Shown here: positions 8,704 through 17,278 of the stretch, piece after piece
Numbering within the stretch: position 1 is the first letter of the stretch
Layout of the letters: each line of letters starts with the position of its first letter
Assembly (NCBI RefSeq): GCF_009759665.1
Contig: NZ_WQNE01000009.1
Location: forward strand, 1 to 64,000
Direction of reading: 5' to 3'
From: Bradyrhizobium cajani
Lineage (GTDB): Bacteria > Pseudomonadota > Alphaproteobacteria > Rhizobiales > Xanthobacteraceae
Length of the DNA: 64,000 nt
Program-made: the position numbers and the translations under genes
The notes under the pieces: generated by a model
The model's database searches: none
The model's input: the letters and a program-made list of their open reading frames with translations, nothing else
Told to the model about the DNA's origin: nothing

Positions 8704-9986
8704 TGGCACGACCGGTTTTCATCGTCGACGGCAGTCGCACGCCGTTCCTGAAGGCGCGTTCCGGGCCGGGGCCGTTCACCCCGGTCGATCTCGCGGTACA
8801 GTGCGGACGGCCGCTCTTGGCACGCCAGCCGTTTTCTCCAGATGATTTCGACCAGGTCATCCTCGGCTGCGTCAACGTGATCGCGGACGAGATGAACCCG
8901 GCCCGCGTCGCCGCGCTCCGGCTCGGCATGGGCGAGGACATGGTCGCCTTCACGGTGCAGATCAATTGCGGCTCCGGCATGCAGTCGATCGACACCGCCT
9001 ATCGCTACATCCGCGAAGGCCACGCCGACATGATCCTCGCCGGCGGCACCGAGGCGCTCAGCCACGCGCCGCTGGTCTGGCCGAATTCCGGCGTGCGCTG
9101 GTTCGCCGGCCTTGCCACCGCCAAGGGCGTCGCCGCGAAGCTGGCGGCCGCCTTCAAGCTGCGGCCGCGCTACCTCAAGCCGATCATCGGCCTCGAGCGC
9201 GGGCTGACCGATCCCGTCACCGATCTGAACATGGGCCAGACCGCCGAGGTCGTCGGCCATCTCTTCGGCATTACGCGCGCACAGTCCGATGCGTATGCGG
9301 CCGAGAGCCATCGCCGGCTCGCGCATGCGCAAGGCGCGGGCTTTCTGAAAGGCGAGGTCGAGACCGCTTTCTCCCGCGACGGCAAGTTCTTCGATCATGA
9401 CGACGGTGTCCGTCTGGACTCGACGGCCGAGACGCTGGCGAAGCTCCGACCGGTGTTCGAGCGCCCATGGGGCCAGGTCACCGCCGGCAACTCCTCGCAG
9501 ATCACCGACGGCGCCTCCTGGGTGATCCTCGCGTCCGACGCGGCGGTCGCCAAACACAAGCTGACGCCGAAGGCAGTCATCGTCGACAGCCATTGGGCCG
9601 CGCTCGATCCGAGCATCATGGGACTAGGTCCCGTGATGTCCGCAACGCCGCTGCTCCAGCGCAACGACCTCACCATCAAGGATGTCGAGACCTGGGAGCT
9701 GAACGAGGCTTTTGCCACGCAGGTGCTCGGCTGCCTCGCCGCCTGGAATGACGAAAAATTCTGCCGTGAGATTTTGGGGCTCGACGGCGCCGCCGGCGAG
9801 ATCGACCGAGAAAGACTCAACGTCGACGGTGGCGCCATCTCGCTCGGCCATCCCGTCGGCACCTCCGGTAACCGCATTGTGCTGCATCTCGTCAATGCGA
9901 TGAAGCGGCTCGGCACGCGGCGCGGCGTTGCCACCGAATGCATCGGCGGCGGGCTCGGCGGCGCCATGCTGATCGAGGCGGTGTGA
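8703..9986 (+). CDS. Acetyl-CoA C-acyltransferase (thiolase, FadI/FadA type)
   Basis: This is a 427-aa thiolase that cleaves 3-ketoacyl-CoA with CoA in the last beta-oxidation step. The acyl-accepting Cys89 sits in 'INCGSGMQSID'. His383 is in 'GHPVGTSG' and Cys413 in 'ATECIGGGLGG', so the full catalytic set is present. It is embedded between the acyl-CoA dehydrogenase and the bifunctional hydratase/dehydrogenase with almost no spacing. This supports a thiolase that completes the same oxidation complex rather than a biosynthetic acetoacetyl-CoA enzyme. Confidence 0.92.
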   Translation: MARPVFIVDGSRTPFLKARSGPGPFTPVDLAVQCGRPLLARQPFSPDDFDQVILGCVNVIADEMNPARVAALRLGMGEDMVAFTVQINCGSGMQSIDTAYRYIREGHADMILAGGTEALSHAPLVWPNSGVRWFAGLATAKGVAAKLAAAFKLRPRYLKPIIGLERGLTDPVTDLNMGQTAEVVGHLFGITRAQSDAYAAESHRRLAHAQGAGFLKGEVETAFSRDGKFFDHDDGVRLDSTAETLAKLRPVFERPWGQVTAGNSSQITDGASWVILASDAAVAKHKLTPKAVIVDSHWAALDPSIMGLGPVMSATPLLQRNDLTIKDVETWELNEAFATQVLGCLAAWNDEKFCREILGLDGAAGEIDRERLNVDGGAISLGHPVGTSGNRIVLHLVNAMKRLGTRRGVATECIGGGLGGAMLIEAV

Positions 9987-9988
9987 CC

Positions 9989-12085
9989 ATGGATTCCAGG
10001 ATCATGACGGCGCTCGGCGACCGTGTGCTGACGCTCGGGCCTCAGCCCGCGGCCGACGGTCGCTACAAGCATTTCAAGCTGACGCGCGATGCCGACGGCG
10101 TCGCCTGGCTCTTGTTCGACCGCGCCGAGACAAGTGCGAACACGCTGTCCTCGGACGTGATGGAGGAGTTCGACGCCGTGCTCGCGGCGATCGAGACCGA
10201 GCGTCCGGCCGGCCTCGTGATCCGCTCGGCGAAGCCGTCCGGCTTCATTGCGGGCGCGGACGTCAACGAATTCCGCGGCGCATCCGATCCCGACATGGTG
10301 GAAACGCGCATCCGCGCCGCGCATGCGGTGGTCGATCATCTGGAAGCCTTGAGGCTGCCGACGGTCGCGGTCATCCACGGCTTCTGCCTCGGCGGCGGGC
10401 TCGAGGTTGCGCTCGCCTGCCAGTCGCGCATCGCCGTCGACGGCGCGCGCTTCGGCTTCCCCGAGGTGATGCTGGGCCTGCATCCCGGCCTCGGCGGCAC
10501 CGCGCGCTTCACCGCGCTGGTCAATCCGACCCAGTCGATGACACTGATGCTGACCGGCCGCACCATCGACGCGCGCCGTGCCAAAGCGCTCGGCCTCGTC
10601 GACACCGTGACGCAGGAGCGCCACGTCCGCAACGCCGTGAAGGATGCGCTGTTCGGCCGGCTGAAGCGGGCGCGTCCGGGTCTCCTGACGCACGCGGCCA
10701 ATTTCGGCGCCGTGCGCGGACTGCTCGCCAGGCGCATGCGCGCGGAGGCGGCGAAGGCGGCGTCGCGCGAGCACTATCCGGCGCCTTACGCGCTGATCGA
10801 TCTCTGGGAAGCGCATGGCGGCAACAAGGCCGCGATGCTGAAGGCGGAGCAGGCCTCGTTCGCCAAGCTGATGGTGACGCCGACCGCGCAGAACCTGATC
10901 CGCGTCTTCTTCCTGCGCGAGCAGATGAAGAAGGCGGCCGGCAGTGGCAACACGATCAGGCACGTCCACGTCATCGGCGCCGGTGCCATGGGCGGCGACA
11001 TCGCCGCGTGGTGTGCGGGGCAGGGACTGCGCGTCTCGCTCGCCGACATGAAGGCGGAGCCGATCGCGGGCGCGGTAAAGCGCGCTGCCGAACTCTACGG
11101 CAAGATCATCCGCAAACCGACCGAGGTACGCGATGCGCTCGATCGCCTCATCCCTGATATGGACGGAGAGGGTGTCCGCAACGCCGATCTCATCATCGAG
11201 GCGGTGCCGGAAAAGCTCGAGCTCAAGCAGAAGATCTACGCCGGCCTGGAGCCAGGGATGAAGCCGGGCGCGATCCTTGCGACCAACACCTCGAGCATTC
11301 CGCTTCAGGATCTGCGCAATGGGCTGGCGCGGCCGGAGCGGCTCGTGGGTCTGCACTTCTTCAATCCGGTGTCGCGGCTGCAACTGGTCGAGGTCGTCAG
11401 CCATGACGGCAACTCCGCTGAGCTGTTGAAGCAAGCGCTCGCCTTCGTCGGCGCAATCGACCGCCTGCCGCTGCCGGTGAAGAGCTCGCCCGGCTTCCTC
11501 GTCAACCGCGCGCTGACGCCCTACATGCTGGAGGCGATGGTGATGCTGGACGAGAAGACCGACCAGCGCCTGATCGACGCCGCGGCCGAACAGTTTGGCA
11601 TGCCGATGGGACCGATCGAGCTCGCCGACCAGGTCGGCCTCGACATCTGCCTCGACGTCGGCGACATGCTGCGCACCAAATTCGGCGATCTCCTGCCGCC
11701 GACGCCGGCTTGGTTGCGCGAGAAGGTCGCCAAGGGCGAGCTCGGCCGCAAGACCGGCAAGGGTTTTTACACCTGGAAGGATGGCAAGGCGGAGAAGGCA
11801 CCGCTCGCCGAAACCGGCCCGCGTGTCACCGACCAGATGATCGACCGCCTGGTGCTGCCGATGTCCAACGTCTGCGTCGCGGCGCTTCGTGAAGGCATCG
11901 TCGAGGATGCCGAGGCGGTGGACGGCGCCATGATCTTCGGCACGGGTTATGCACCGTTCCGCGGCGGTCCGCTGAACTATGCGCGCACGCGAGGGGTGGA
12001 GAATGTCGTATCCACCTTGCGCGCGCTGGCCGAACGATTCGGCGAGCGCTTCGCGCCTGATGCGGGCTGGGACAATTTCAAGTGA
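9989..12085 (+). CDS. Bifunctional enoyl-CoA hydratase / 3-hydroxyacyl-CoA dehydrogenase (FadJ/FadB-like)
   Basis: The 698-aa multifunctional protein hydrates enoyl-CoA and oxidises the 3-hydroxyacyl-CoA with NAD. The N-terminal crotonase domain (residues ~15-200) includes the oxyanion-hole region 'SGFIAGADVNEF' near residue 85 and 'HGFCLGGGLEVALACQSRIA'. The NAD-binding domain starts near residue 325 ('VIGAGAMGGDIAAWCAGQGLRVSLAD'), with 'TNTSSIPL' and 'GLHFFNPVSRLQLVEVV' following. The C-terminal dehydrogenase domain repeat ends the protein. ATG 9989 begins 3 nt after the thiolase stop; upstream in-frame starts would overlap the thiolase extensively. It is operonic with the thiolase. Confidence 0.92.
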   Translation: MDSRIMTALGDRVLTLGPQPAADGRYKHFKLTRDADGVAWLLFDRAETSANTLSSDVMEEFDAVLAAIETERPAGLVIRSAKPSGFIAGADVNEFRGASDPDMVETRIRAAHAVVDHLEALRLPTVAVIHGFCLGGGLEVALACQSRIAVDGARFGFPEVMLGLHPGLGGTARFTALVNPTQSMTLMLTGRTIDARRAKALGLVDTVTQERHVRNAVKDALFGRLKRARPGLLTHAANFGAVRGLLARRMRAEAAKAASREHYPAPYALIDLWEAHGGNKAAMLKAEQASFAKLMVTPTAQNLIRVFFLREQMKKAAGSGNTIRHVHVIGAGAMGGDIAAWCAGQGLRVSLADMKAEPIAGAVKRAAELYGKIIRKPTEVRDALDRLIPDMDGEGVRNADLIIEAVPEKLELKQKIYAGLEPGMKPGAILATNTSSIPLQDLRNGLARPERLVGLHFFNPVSRLQLVEVVSHDGNSAELLKQALAFVGAIDRLPLPVKSSPGFLVNRALTPYMLEAMVMLDEKTDQRLIDAAAEQFGMPMGPIELADQVGLDICLDVGDMLRTKFGDLLPPTPAWLREKVAKGELGRKTGKGFYTWKDGKAEKAPLAETGPRVTDQMIDRLVLPMSNVCVAALREGIVEDAEAVDGAMIFGTGYAPFRGGPLNYARTRGVENVVSTLRALAERFGERFAPDAGWDNFK

Positions 12086-12092
12086 GAGGGGC

Positions 12093-12503
12093 ATGAACGA
12101 ACAAGCCAATACCGGGCCGAGCGGCGATCTCTGCATCCGCACGCTGGCGATGCCCGCCGACACCAATGCCAACGGTGACATCTTCGGCGGCTGGCTGCTG
12201 AGCCAGATGGATGTCGGCGGCGGCGTGTTTGCCTTAAAGGTCGCGAGGTCGCGCACCGTGACCGTCGCCATCGAGGCGATGAATTTTCGTAAAGCCGTCT
12301 ATGTCGGCGATCTCGTCTCGGTCTATGCCAATCTCGTGCGCGTCGGGCGAACCTCGCTCACCGTGCATCTGGAAGCCTGGGCGCTGCGGCGCGGGGAGGA
12401 GCATCCGTTCCTCGTGACCGACGGTCACTTCACCTACGTGTCTATCGACGAACACGGTCGTCCGCAGGCGATCCAGAGGAACGATCCGCCGATCACGACG
12501 TAA
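12093..12503 (+). CDS. Acyl-CoA thioesterase, hotdog fold (YciA-like)
   Basis: This 136-aa single hotdog-domain protein hydrolyses acyl-CoA to free acid and CoA. The signature 'LAMPADTNANGDIFGGWLLSQMDVGGGV' (residues ~17-45) carries the N-x-x-G-D-x-F-G-G motif of the YciA/BACH group, with the active-site Asp. ATG 12093 follows GAGAGGG; the longer frame upstream overlaps the previous gene and was rejected. It starts 7 nt after the FadJ-like gene and probably relieves CoA sequestration during fatty-acid oxidation. Confidence 0.9.
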   Translation: MNEQANTGPSGDLCIRTLAMPADTNANGDIFGGWLLSQMDVGGGVFALKVARSRTVTVAIEAMNFRKAVYVGDLVSVYANLVRVGRTSLTVHLEAWALRRGEEHPFLVTDGHFTYVSIDEHGRPQAIQRNDPPITT

Positions 12504-12614
12504 CTTGATTGGCGGCGCTGTCCGGGAGCATTTCCGCCGCCGCAGCATACTCTATAGTCGGCACTCATCGCTGCGGATGACGAGCGAAGGCGAATTAGTC
12601 GACCTATGATGTGC

Positions 12615-12941
12615 TTACAAGAATGCAAGAAGCGCAGTAAGCGTGCTGAGGACATTCTGGGCGAAGGCCGCGGTCTCGCTGAAGCTTGTGACCCTGGCCT
12701 TGATCTGCTGAAGTTCCTTGGTCGAATCTGACAAGGTCTTGGATAGATTCTGCAGCGCCGCGGTTCGTCTGTGGACGTCAGAGCGGATTATATCCTTAAT
12801 GACTGCCTCAATAGCCGTGGAACAGATCGTAATTTGCGCCTTGATCGCGGGTGGAGCCGAGGCATATGCGTCACTCAGAGCATCATCTGCGGCTACAAGC
12901 TTCGTGAGAATTTGTTGCGGTGTCGGCACGTGCGCCCTCAT
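12615..12941 (-). CDS. Small helical protein of unknown function
   Basis: I do not recognise this 108-aa protein. It is predominantly alpha-helical by eye, with many Ala, Ser, Lys and Gln residues. A heptad-like stretch lies at ~63-92 ('LQNLSKTLSDSTKELQQIKARVTSF'), and a hydrophobic tail ends 'VLSTLTALLAFL'. Its ATG abuts the TAG of the preceding 298-aa gene with no gap, so the two are surely co-transcribed and translationally coupled. Base composition is lower in GC than neighbouring core genes, hinting at acquisition. A complex with the upstream protein is only inference. Confidence 0.65.
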   Translation of the reverse strand: MRAHVPTPQQILTKLVAADDALSDAYASAPPAIKAQITICSTAIEAVIKDIIRSDVHRRTAALQNLSKTLSDSTKELQQIKARVTSFSETAAFAQNVLSTLTALLAFL

Positions 12942-13838
12942 CTAGCTGGTTTGAAGCTTCTTTGCTTTGTCGGCGACATCTTTGACAAAGGTGGTGAAGG
13001 CCATGACAGCCCGTTTGTCGTCCGAACTTTCCAACAATTCCCGATGAGCATCGACCATTGCGTCCAACCCGGAAGCTGAACTTTCCACGAGCGAAATGCG
13101 TGCAGCCATTGCGCTGTAGTCTGCCGCGGCGCTCATGTAAGCGTCGTAGCGCTGCGAGTCGCTCAGTCCGGAAATCTTGGTCAGCTTGTCGTCGAGTGCG
13201 CGCTTATAGGCGTTCTGCTGGCTTTTGAGGCCCAGCGCAATTTCAGCTAGATCCTGTTTGATCAGGTCACGTGCATGCTCAAGCTTGGGATGCACTCTTG
13301 CCATAACAACTCGCAACTGTTGCGCCGTATAAAACTCGGTGAGCAGACTGGCCGCATCCGCAATGATGCCACCAACGATCTGGATGTGCTGCGATACACC
13401 CGGAGATGTTCCTGCTCTGCTTGCGACAGCCGTCTGGAAATCAGACAGGGCGACACCGAGGCTTGTGGTGGTTTCGCCGACAGACTTCGCCAGCGCCGGG
13501 TCGTTGGCCTCGGACAGCGCCCGCGCGTAAGCTCCAATGGCTTTCAGAACAGCAACGCGAACAGCCCAGTCCTTCTTGAATTGCTTGTCCCAATAGCTGC
13601 CGTGAGGAGGAGGGAAAACCAGTCTCTTGCTTGCTGTAAAGTCGGTGGCGGCCCTCAGAGCCTGCGTCTTGTCGTCCAAATCCGTTTGAAGATCGGACGC
13701 ACTTGAGGCTATCGACGTGATGGCCGTTGTTGAGTCCGAAAAGCTCGCGATCGCCTTGTCGGTTGGATGACTGCAATTCGAGACGGCAACAGCCGCCAAC
13801 GCGGCGGCAAAAAGCCGCCGAAAGCGATAAAAAAACAT
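12942..13838 (-). CDS. Putative exported helical protein (possible lipoprotein), unknown function
   Basis: This 298-aa protein matches no family I recognise. The N-terminus 'MFFYRFRRLFAAALAAVAVSNC' is a basic region plus hydrophobic core ending in Cys22. The residue before Cys is Asn rather than the usual Gly/Ala/Ser, so lipidation is uncertain. The rest is helical: Ser/Ala/Thr-rich to residue ~65, an aromatic 'FPPPHGSYWDKQFKKDW' segment, then long amphipathic helices and coiled-coil-like stretches to the Lys-rich end. It is the first gene of a two-gene minus-strand operon. Codon use is visibly less GC-biased than the neighbouring fad operon. Periplasmic or membrane-anchored structural roles or a helical toxin-like fold are possible, but nothing in the sequence decides. 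Confidence 0.65.
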   Translation of the reverse strand: MFFYRFRRLFAAALAAVAVSNCSHPTDKAIASFSDSTTAITSIASSASDLQTDLDDKTQALRAATDFTASKRLVFPPPHGSYWDKQFKKDWAVRVAVLKAIGAYARALSEANDPALAKSVGETTTSLGVALSDFQTAVASRAGTSPGVSQHIQIVGGIIADAASLLTEFYTAQQLRVVMARVHPKLEHARDLIKQDLAEIALGLKSQQNAYKRALDDKLTKISGLSDSQRYDAYMSAAADYSAMAARISLVESSASGLDAMVDAHRELLESSDDKRAVMAFTTFVKDVADKAKKLQTS

Positions 13839-14328
13839 AAATCAAATCGAAGCCAGAAAAGCTTCGTCCCTGCCCTCTCGCAGAGTCCACAATTATTGGT
13901 TGAATGTCAAATATATTTCGGGTTTGAGAAAAGCCGGGCCTATGCTGCATTGCGATCGAGATGCTTGCGCTTGCGATTTCGCGTTGCTTCACGTCGATCT
14001 CGCGTACGCATTTGTTTTGCGTGACGCTGGGAGCCTAAGTGCTATGGCGAAAGGCTCGTGTCGTTGGTTGTCACCAACGGCAATTTTTCTCTACCCGCTA
14101 CGAAGGCGGACCAGAGACATCAGCGCCTCATCTTCGCTGTCATTGCCGTTAGCAAAACGCGGCGTCAGTGAGTCAACGCGTCGCGGCTTTGCCAAGAACG
14201 GGTCATAAAACGGATGAGGTCCAGGCGTACTCAATTGCGTGTCGATTCGGGGTGGAAACCGGCCGATGCCCTCAGGAACCTTTGGGCAGGCATGTTGTTA
14301 TCTGCCCGCACTGAGGAATCCACGGACC
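13839..14328. other. Gene-poor intergenic region (490 nt)
   Basis: The left part must hold the promoter for the minus-strand 298-aa gene; TTGACA (minus strand, 13910-13905) could be a -35, but no clear -10 follows. The 102-codon frame at 13900-14208 has no recognisable protein features and I do not call it. An orphan rho-independent terminator lies at 14062. The remainder contains nothing I can assign. Confidence 0.5.
14062..14086 (+). terminator. Orphan intrinsic terminator on the plus strand
   Basis: CGTTGGT (14062-14068) and ACCAACG (14073-14079) form a perfect 7-bp stem with a 4-nt loop, followed by GCAA and five T residues. No plus-strand gene ends here. The hairpin could close a small RNA transcribed from around 13900-14060, or be a chance structure. 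Confidence 0.45.
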
Positions 14329-14520
14329 ATGCCGGACAGCTACATCATCGAAGTCAACTCGCAGACCGCAGGTATCGTCGTTCGTTCTCAGGGAGGCTAC
14401 TGTTTCTTCGCCTCATCCCACCGCTTCAACCGCCTCGAAGGTCAATTCTTCCGCAACGCCCGCGAAGCCGAGCGCGCCGCGCGCAAGCTCGTTAACGGCG
14501 ATGTGAAGGAGGCGGCGTAG
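14329..14520 (+). CDS. Small conserved-looking protein (63 aa), unknown function
   Basis: The short product 'MPDSYIIEVNSQTAGIVVRSQGGYCFFASSHRFNRLEGQFFRNAREAE...' ends 'VNGDVKEAA'. The beta-rich start and basic helical end look like a folded small protein, and similar short proteins are, to my knowledge, common in Bradyrhizobium. ATG 14329 gives this compact form; a longer frame from 14239 has no support. It lies between the accessory patch and a palindromic repeat and appears to be monocistronic. Function unknown. Confidence 0.6.
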   Translation: MPDSYIIEVNSQTAGIVVRSQGGYCFFASSHRFNRLEGQFFRNAREAERAARKLVNGDVKEAA

Positions 14521-14525
14521 TCGCT

Positions 14526-14630
14526 GTCATTCCGGGGCGCGCGCAGCGCGAGCCCGGAATCCATCGCGCCTCAAAATGGGTTGATAAATGGATTCCGGGC
14601 CCGCGCCCTTTCGGCGCGTCCCGGAATGAC
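14526..14630. repeat. Mosaic palindrome, 'gtcattccgggg' family
   Basis: The outer arms gtcattccgggg / cccggaatgac and inner arms 'gcccggaatccat' / 'atggattccgggc' are present. It lies between two convergent genes (14520 plus, 14639 minus), so it may also act as a bidirectional transcript end. Confidence 0.85.
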
Positions 14631-14638
14631 GTCGTCGA

Positions 14639-15091
14639 TCACAACTTCGTAGCCGCCCGCGAGAGCAGTTTCCACTCGTCGCCCTGCTTCTGCCAGTTCA
14701 TCAGGATGTGAAGGTTGGTCGGCACTTTTTTCCCATCGGCCGCCATCTCCTGTTCCGCCACCCAGTGGAAGCGCACGATCGCGGTGGGGCCGACGACCTT
14801 GATGGTCGGATCCTTGTATTCGATCGAGAGGAATTTTGACTTGCCGTCGGTCGCGTTGGTGATGAAGGTTGCCTTGTCCTCGACCTTGCCGCTGGAATGG
14901 CTGTAGCTCAGATCGTCCCAGCACAGCGCGCCGAGCGCCTTCGGGTCGGCCGCGATCTGGGCAAGGCGGAAGGCCTCGACCTTCTTCGCCACCGCCTCTT
15001 CGTCTGCCGAGGCAGCGAACGCCGGTGCTGCGAGAGCGAGTGCGGAGACGGCGAGAGTCGAGAGAGCCAGATCGCGTCGGTTGATCGTCAT
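14639..15091 (-). CDS. Exported NTF2-like (SnoaL/DUF4440-type) protein
   Basis: This 150-aa protein has an N-terminal export signal 'MTINRRDLALSTLAVSALALAAPAFAA'. The RRD-L pair resembles a Tat signal, though a Sec signal is also possible, with cleavage near residue 27. An NTF2-like cone-fold domain follows ('KVEAFRLAQIAADPKALGALCWDDLSYSHSSGKVEDKATFI...', ending 'ILMNWQKQGDEWKLLSRAATKL'). ATG at 15091 is preceded by AGGAGG with good spacing, which fixes this start and excludes the much longer upstream frame. Such domains bind small hydrophobic molecules or act as enzymes; the role here is unknown. It is divergent from the HAD phosphatase gene. Confidence 0.85.
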   Translation of the reverse strand: MTINRRDLALSTLAVSALALAAPAFAASADEEAVAKKVEAFRLAQIAADPKALGALCWDDLSYSHSSGKVEDKATFITNATDGKSKFLSIEYKDPTIKVVGPTAIVRFHWVAEQEMAADGKKVPTNLHILMNWQKQGDEWKLLSRAATKL

Positions 15092-15245
15092 CGTTTCCTC
15101 CTTTTTGATCTTGTACCGAGTGTTGCAGCCGCGCGCGACTTTGTCGAGTGTCACCTCGCGGTCATCTGCATGCGTCATTGCGCGATCGACCCGGTATTGA
15201 TACGTCTCGCGCATCGATGCGTCGCACATATGGGAAAGTACGGAA

Positions 15246-15920
15246 ATGATTGAGGCGATCGGCACGGCATTGCTGTTCGACATCGACGGCACGCTCGCCA
15301 ACACCGACCCGCTGCACCTGAAGGCGTTCAACCAGGTGCTCGGCCCGCGCGGCCATGTGTTCGACCATGCGCGCTTCTCGAAGGAGCTGCAGGGTTTCTC
15401 CAATGCGTCGATCGGCGAGCGCTTTCTGCCCGACGAAGCGCAGGAGCGGCGCGTTGCGATCCTCGGCGAGAAGGAAGAGGTCTTCCGCACGCTCGTGGCG
15501 GGGCAGATCGCGCCGCTGCCGGGCCTGATGGCCCTGCTCGAACGTGCCGACGCTGCCGGCGTTCCCATGGTCGCCGTGACCAATGCGCCGCGCCTGAACG
15601 CGGAGCTGCTGCTCTCCGGCCTCGGTATCACGCATCGCTTCAAGGCGCTGGTGATCGGCGACGAGCTGCCGCACGGCAAGCCGCATCCGCTGCCCTATCA
15701 GGAGGGACTGCGCTTTGTCGGCGCCAGCGCGGCGGCTTCGATCGCGTTCGAGGATTCCCGTTCCGGCGTGCAGTCGGCGGCCGCCGCGGGTATTCCGACC
15801 ATCGGCATCCGGACCAGCCTCAGCCATGCTGACCTCGTCGGTGCCGGCGCGGTTGCCTCTGCAAGCGCCTTCGATGATCCGGAGCTGCTCGCGCGCCTTG
15901 CCGCCGTCATGGCGTGGTGA
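15246..15920 (+). CDS. HAD-superfamily phosphatase (phosphoglycolate phosphatase / beta-PGM-like)
   Basis: This is a 224-aa HAD subfamily IA hydrolase. Motif I 'LLFDIDGTLANTDPLH' (nucleophile Asp near residue 12) starts the protein. Motif II 'VAVTNAP' lies near residue 112, the lysine motif 'GKPHPLPY' near 143, and motif IV 'IAFEDSRSGVQSA' near 165. The helical cap domain is inserted after motif I (residues ~18-85). Substrates may be sugar phosphates or phosphoglycolate; this cannot be resolved from sequence. It lies upstream of glpR, but the 91-nt gap does not make a strong case for a shared operon. Confidence 0.88.
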   Translation: MIEAIGTALLFDIDGTLANTDPLHLKAFNQVLGPRGHVFDHARFSKELQGFSNASIGERFLPDEAQERRVAILGEKEEVFRTLVAGQIAPLPGLMALLERADAAGVPMVAVTNAPRLNAELLLSGLGITHRFKALVIGDELPHGKPHPLPYQEGLRFVGASAAASIAFEDSRSGVQSAAAAGIPTIGIRTSLSHADLVGAGAVASASAFDDPELLARLAAVMAW

Positions 15921-16011
15921 GCCGCCTCTTCCATTAACCGTGATCGGCGCGCGCATTGACCGGACGCGCGAACCGCCGCACCATGCATCGCTCTGATTTG
16001 AGGTTCTCGCC

Positions 16012-16857
16012 GTGACCGGACTGACCCATCGCCAAGCCGAAATCCTCAACATCGCGCGCGCCTCCGGCCGCGTCATGGTCGAGGAGCTCGCGCGCCGGTT
16101 CGAGGTGTCCGCGCAGACCATCCGCAAGGATCTCAACGATCTCTGCGAGCGCCGTTCGCTGACCCGGATCCATGGCGGCGCCATCATCGCCTCCGGCGTC
16201 GAAAATCTCGCCTATGAGGCGCGCCGCTTCGTCGCCGCCGACGAGAAGAAGGCGATTGGCGCTGCCGCCGCCTCGCTGATCCCGAACGGCTGCTCGCTGT
16301 TCATCAACATCGGCACCACGACGGAGGAGGTTGCGAGCGCGCTGACCTCGCACGAGGACCTCCTCGTCATCACCAACAACCTCAACGTCGCCATGCTGCT
16401 CTACCGCCATCCCCGCATCGAGGTGGTGGTCGCCGGCGGCACGGTGCGGCGCGCAGATGGTGCCGTGGTCGGCTCGACCGCGACGCAGCTGATCGGCCAG
16501 TTCAAGGTGGACTATGCCATCATCGGCGCGTCCGCGATCGACGAGGAGGGCGCGCTGCTCGACTTCGACTATCGCGAGGTGCAGGTGGCGCAGGCCATCA
16601 TCGCCAATGCCCGCAGCGTCATGCTGGTTGCCGATTCCACAAAACTCCGCCGCAGCGCGCCGGTGCGCATCGCCCACATCAGCCAGATCCAGACCTTCGT
16701 GACCGACCAGGAACTGCCCGAGCGCCTCGCCACCATCTGCCACAGCAAGGGCATCGAGGTGGTCGAGGCGATGCCGAAGGGGGCGGATATCGATGACGCC
16801 CAGGGCGAAGCTCAGGATGCCGCGCCTGAAGCGGCGCCGGTGGTCCGGCTGCGATAG
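16012..16857 (+). CDS. glpR: DeoR-family regulator, GlpR-like glycerol-3-phosphate repressor
   Basis: The 281-aa DeoR-type protein has a winged HTH at residues ~4-58 ('TGLTHRQAEILNIARASGRVMVEELARRFEVSAQTIRKDLNDLCERRSLTRIHGGAI'). A DeoR C-terminal sugar-phosphate sensor domain follows (~75-235; 'GCSLFINIGTTTEEVASAL', 'VVVAGGTVRRADGAVVGS'). The start is GTG. The glpD/ABC operon begins ~950 nt downstream, with only a toxin-antitoxin pair between them, which supports a GlpR role: repression lifted by glycerol-3-phosphate. The candidate operator is the 37-bp palindrome before glpD. Confidence 0.87.
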   Translation: MTGLTHRQAEILNIARASGRVMVEELARRFEVSAQTIRKDLNDLCERRSLTRIHGGAIIASGVENLAYEARRFVAADEKKAIGAAAASLIPNGCSLFINIGTTTEEVASALTSHEDLLVITNNLNVAMLLYRHPRIEVVVAGGTVRRADGAVVGSTATQLIGQFKVDYAIIGASAIDEEGALLDFDYREVQVAQAIIANARSVMLVADSTKLRRSAPVRIAHISQIQTFVTDQELPERLATICHSKGIEVVEAMPKGADIDDAQGEAQDAAPEAAPVVRLR

Positions 16858-16861
16858 CGGC

Positions 16862-17278
16862 TCAGGCGTCGGCCCACGGGTTGAGCAGCGGAACGCCCGT
16901 AGGCTCGAAATCTCCTACGTTACGCGTCACGATCGTCAAGCCGTGAACAAGCGCGGTTGCCGCAATGAGAGCGTCGCGTTCGGCCCTCGGGTTGGGAACG
17001 TGAAGTTGGGCACAGCGCCGCGCCACTGCCGTGTCGATGGCCAGGATTCGGCCTTCAAAACGAGCCAGAATATGATTGTCGATCCAATTGCGCAGGAGCG
17101 CACCTTGCGCGGCATCTTTGCGCTCGATCAGGCGCGCGCCAAGTTCAATTTCGAGTATTGAGATCGCGGATATGAAGAAGTTCGCCGCGGGAATTGCATT
17201 GGCCCAGGCGACGACGTTGCGATGGGCTTTATCAGGTCGCCTCAGTTCGGAAATAACGTTGGTGTCTAGCAGAAACAT
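16862..17278 (-). CDS. Type II toxin, PIN-domain ribonuclease (VapC/FitB-like)
   Basis: This is a 138-aa PIN domain protein. The acidic metal-binding residues are visible: Asp5 in 'MFLLDTNVISELRRPDKAH', Glu in 'ISILEIELGARL' (~43) and Asp in 'RAERDALIAATAL' (~100). Asp/Asn positions near 'TRNVGDFEPTGV' (~118-122) complete the set. VapC-type toxins cleave specific tRNA or rRNA. The gene overlaps the antitoxin stop by 1 nt and is translated after it, the usual order. Its stop converges on the glpR stop (4-nt gap). The FitB-like C-terminus 'VPLLNPW' is typical of this PIN group. Confidence 0.9.
   Translation of the reverse strand: MFLLDTNVISELRRPDKAHRNVVAWANAIPAANFFISAISILEIELGARLIERKDAAQGALLRNWIDNHILARFEGRILAIDTAVARRCAQLHVPNPRAERDALIAATALVHGLTIVTRNVGDFEPTGVPLLNPWADA

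Noticed and set aside
9395..12271. A 958-codon frame on the minus strand opposite the thiolase and hydratase/dehydrogenase genes
   Set aside because: Its translation is low-complexity (Arg/Asp/Gly/His-rich), it lacks family motifs, and the plus strand has complete catalytic motifs. It is an artefact of high GC third positions.
13900..14208. A 102-codon plus-strand frame in the 490-nt gap
   Set aside because: No SD, no recognisable features, and the orphan terminator lies inside it.
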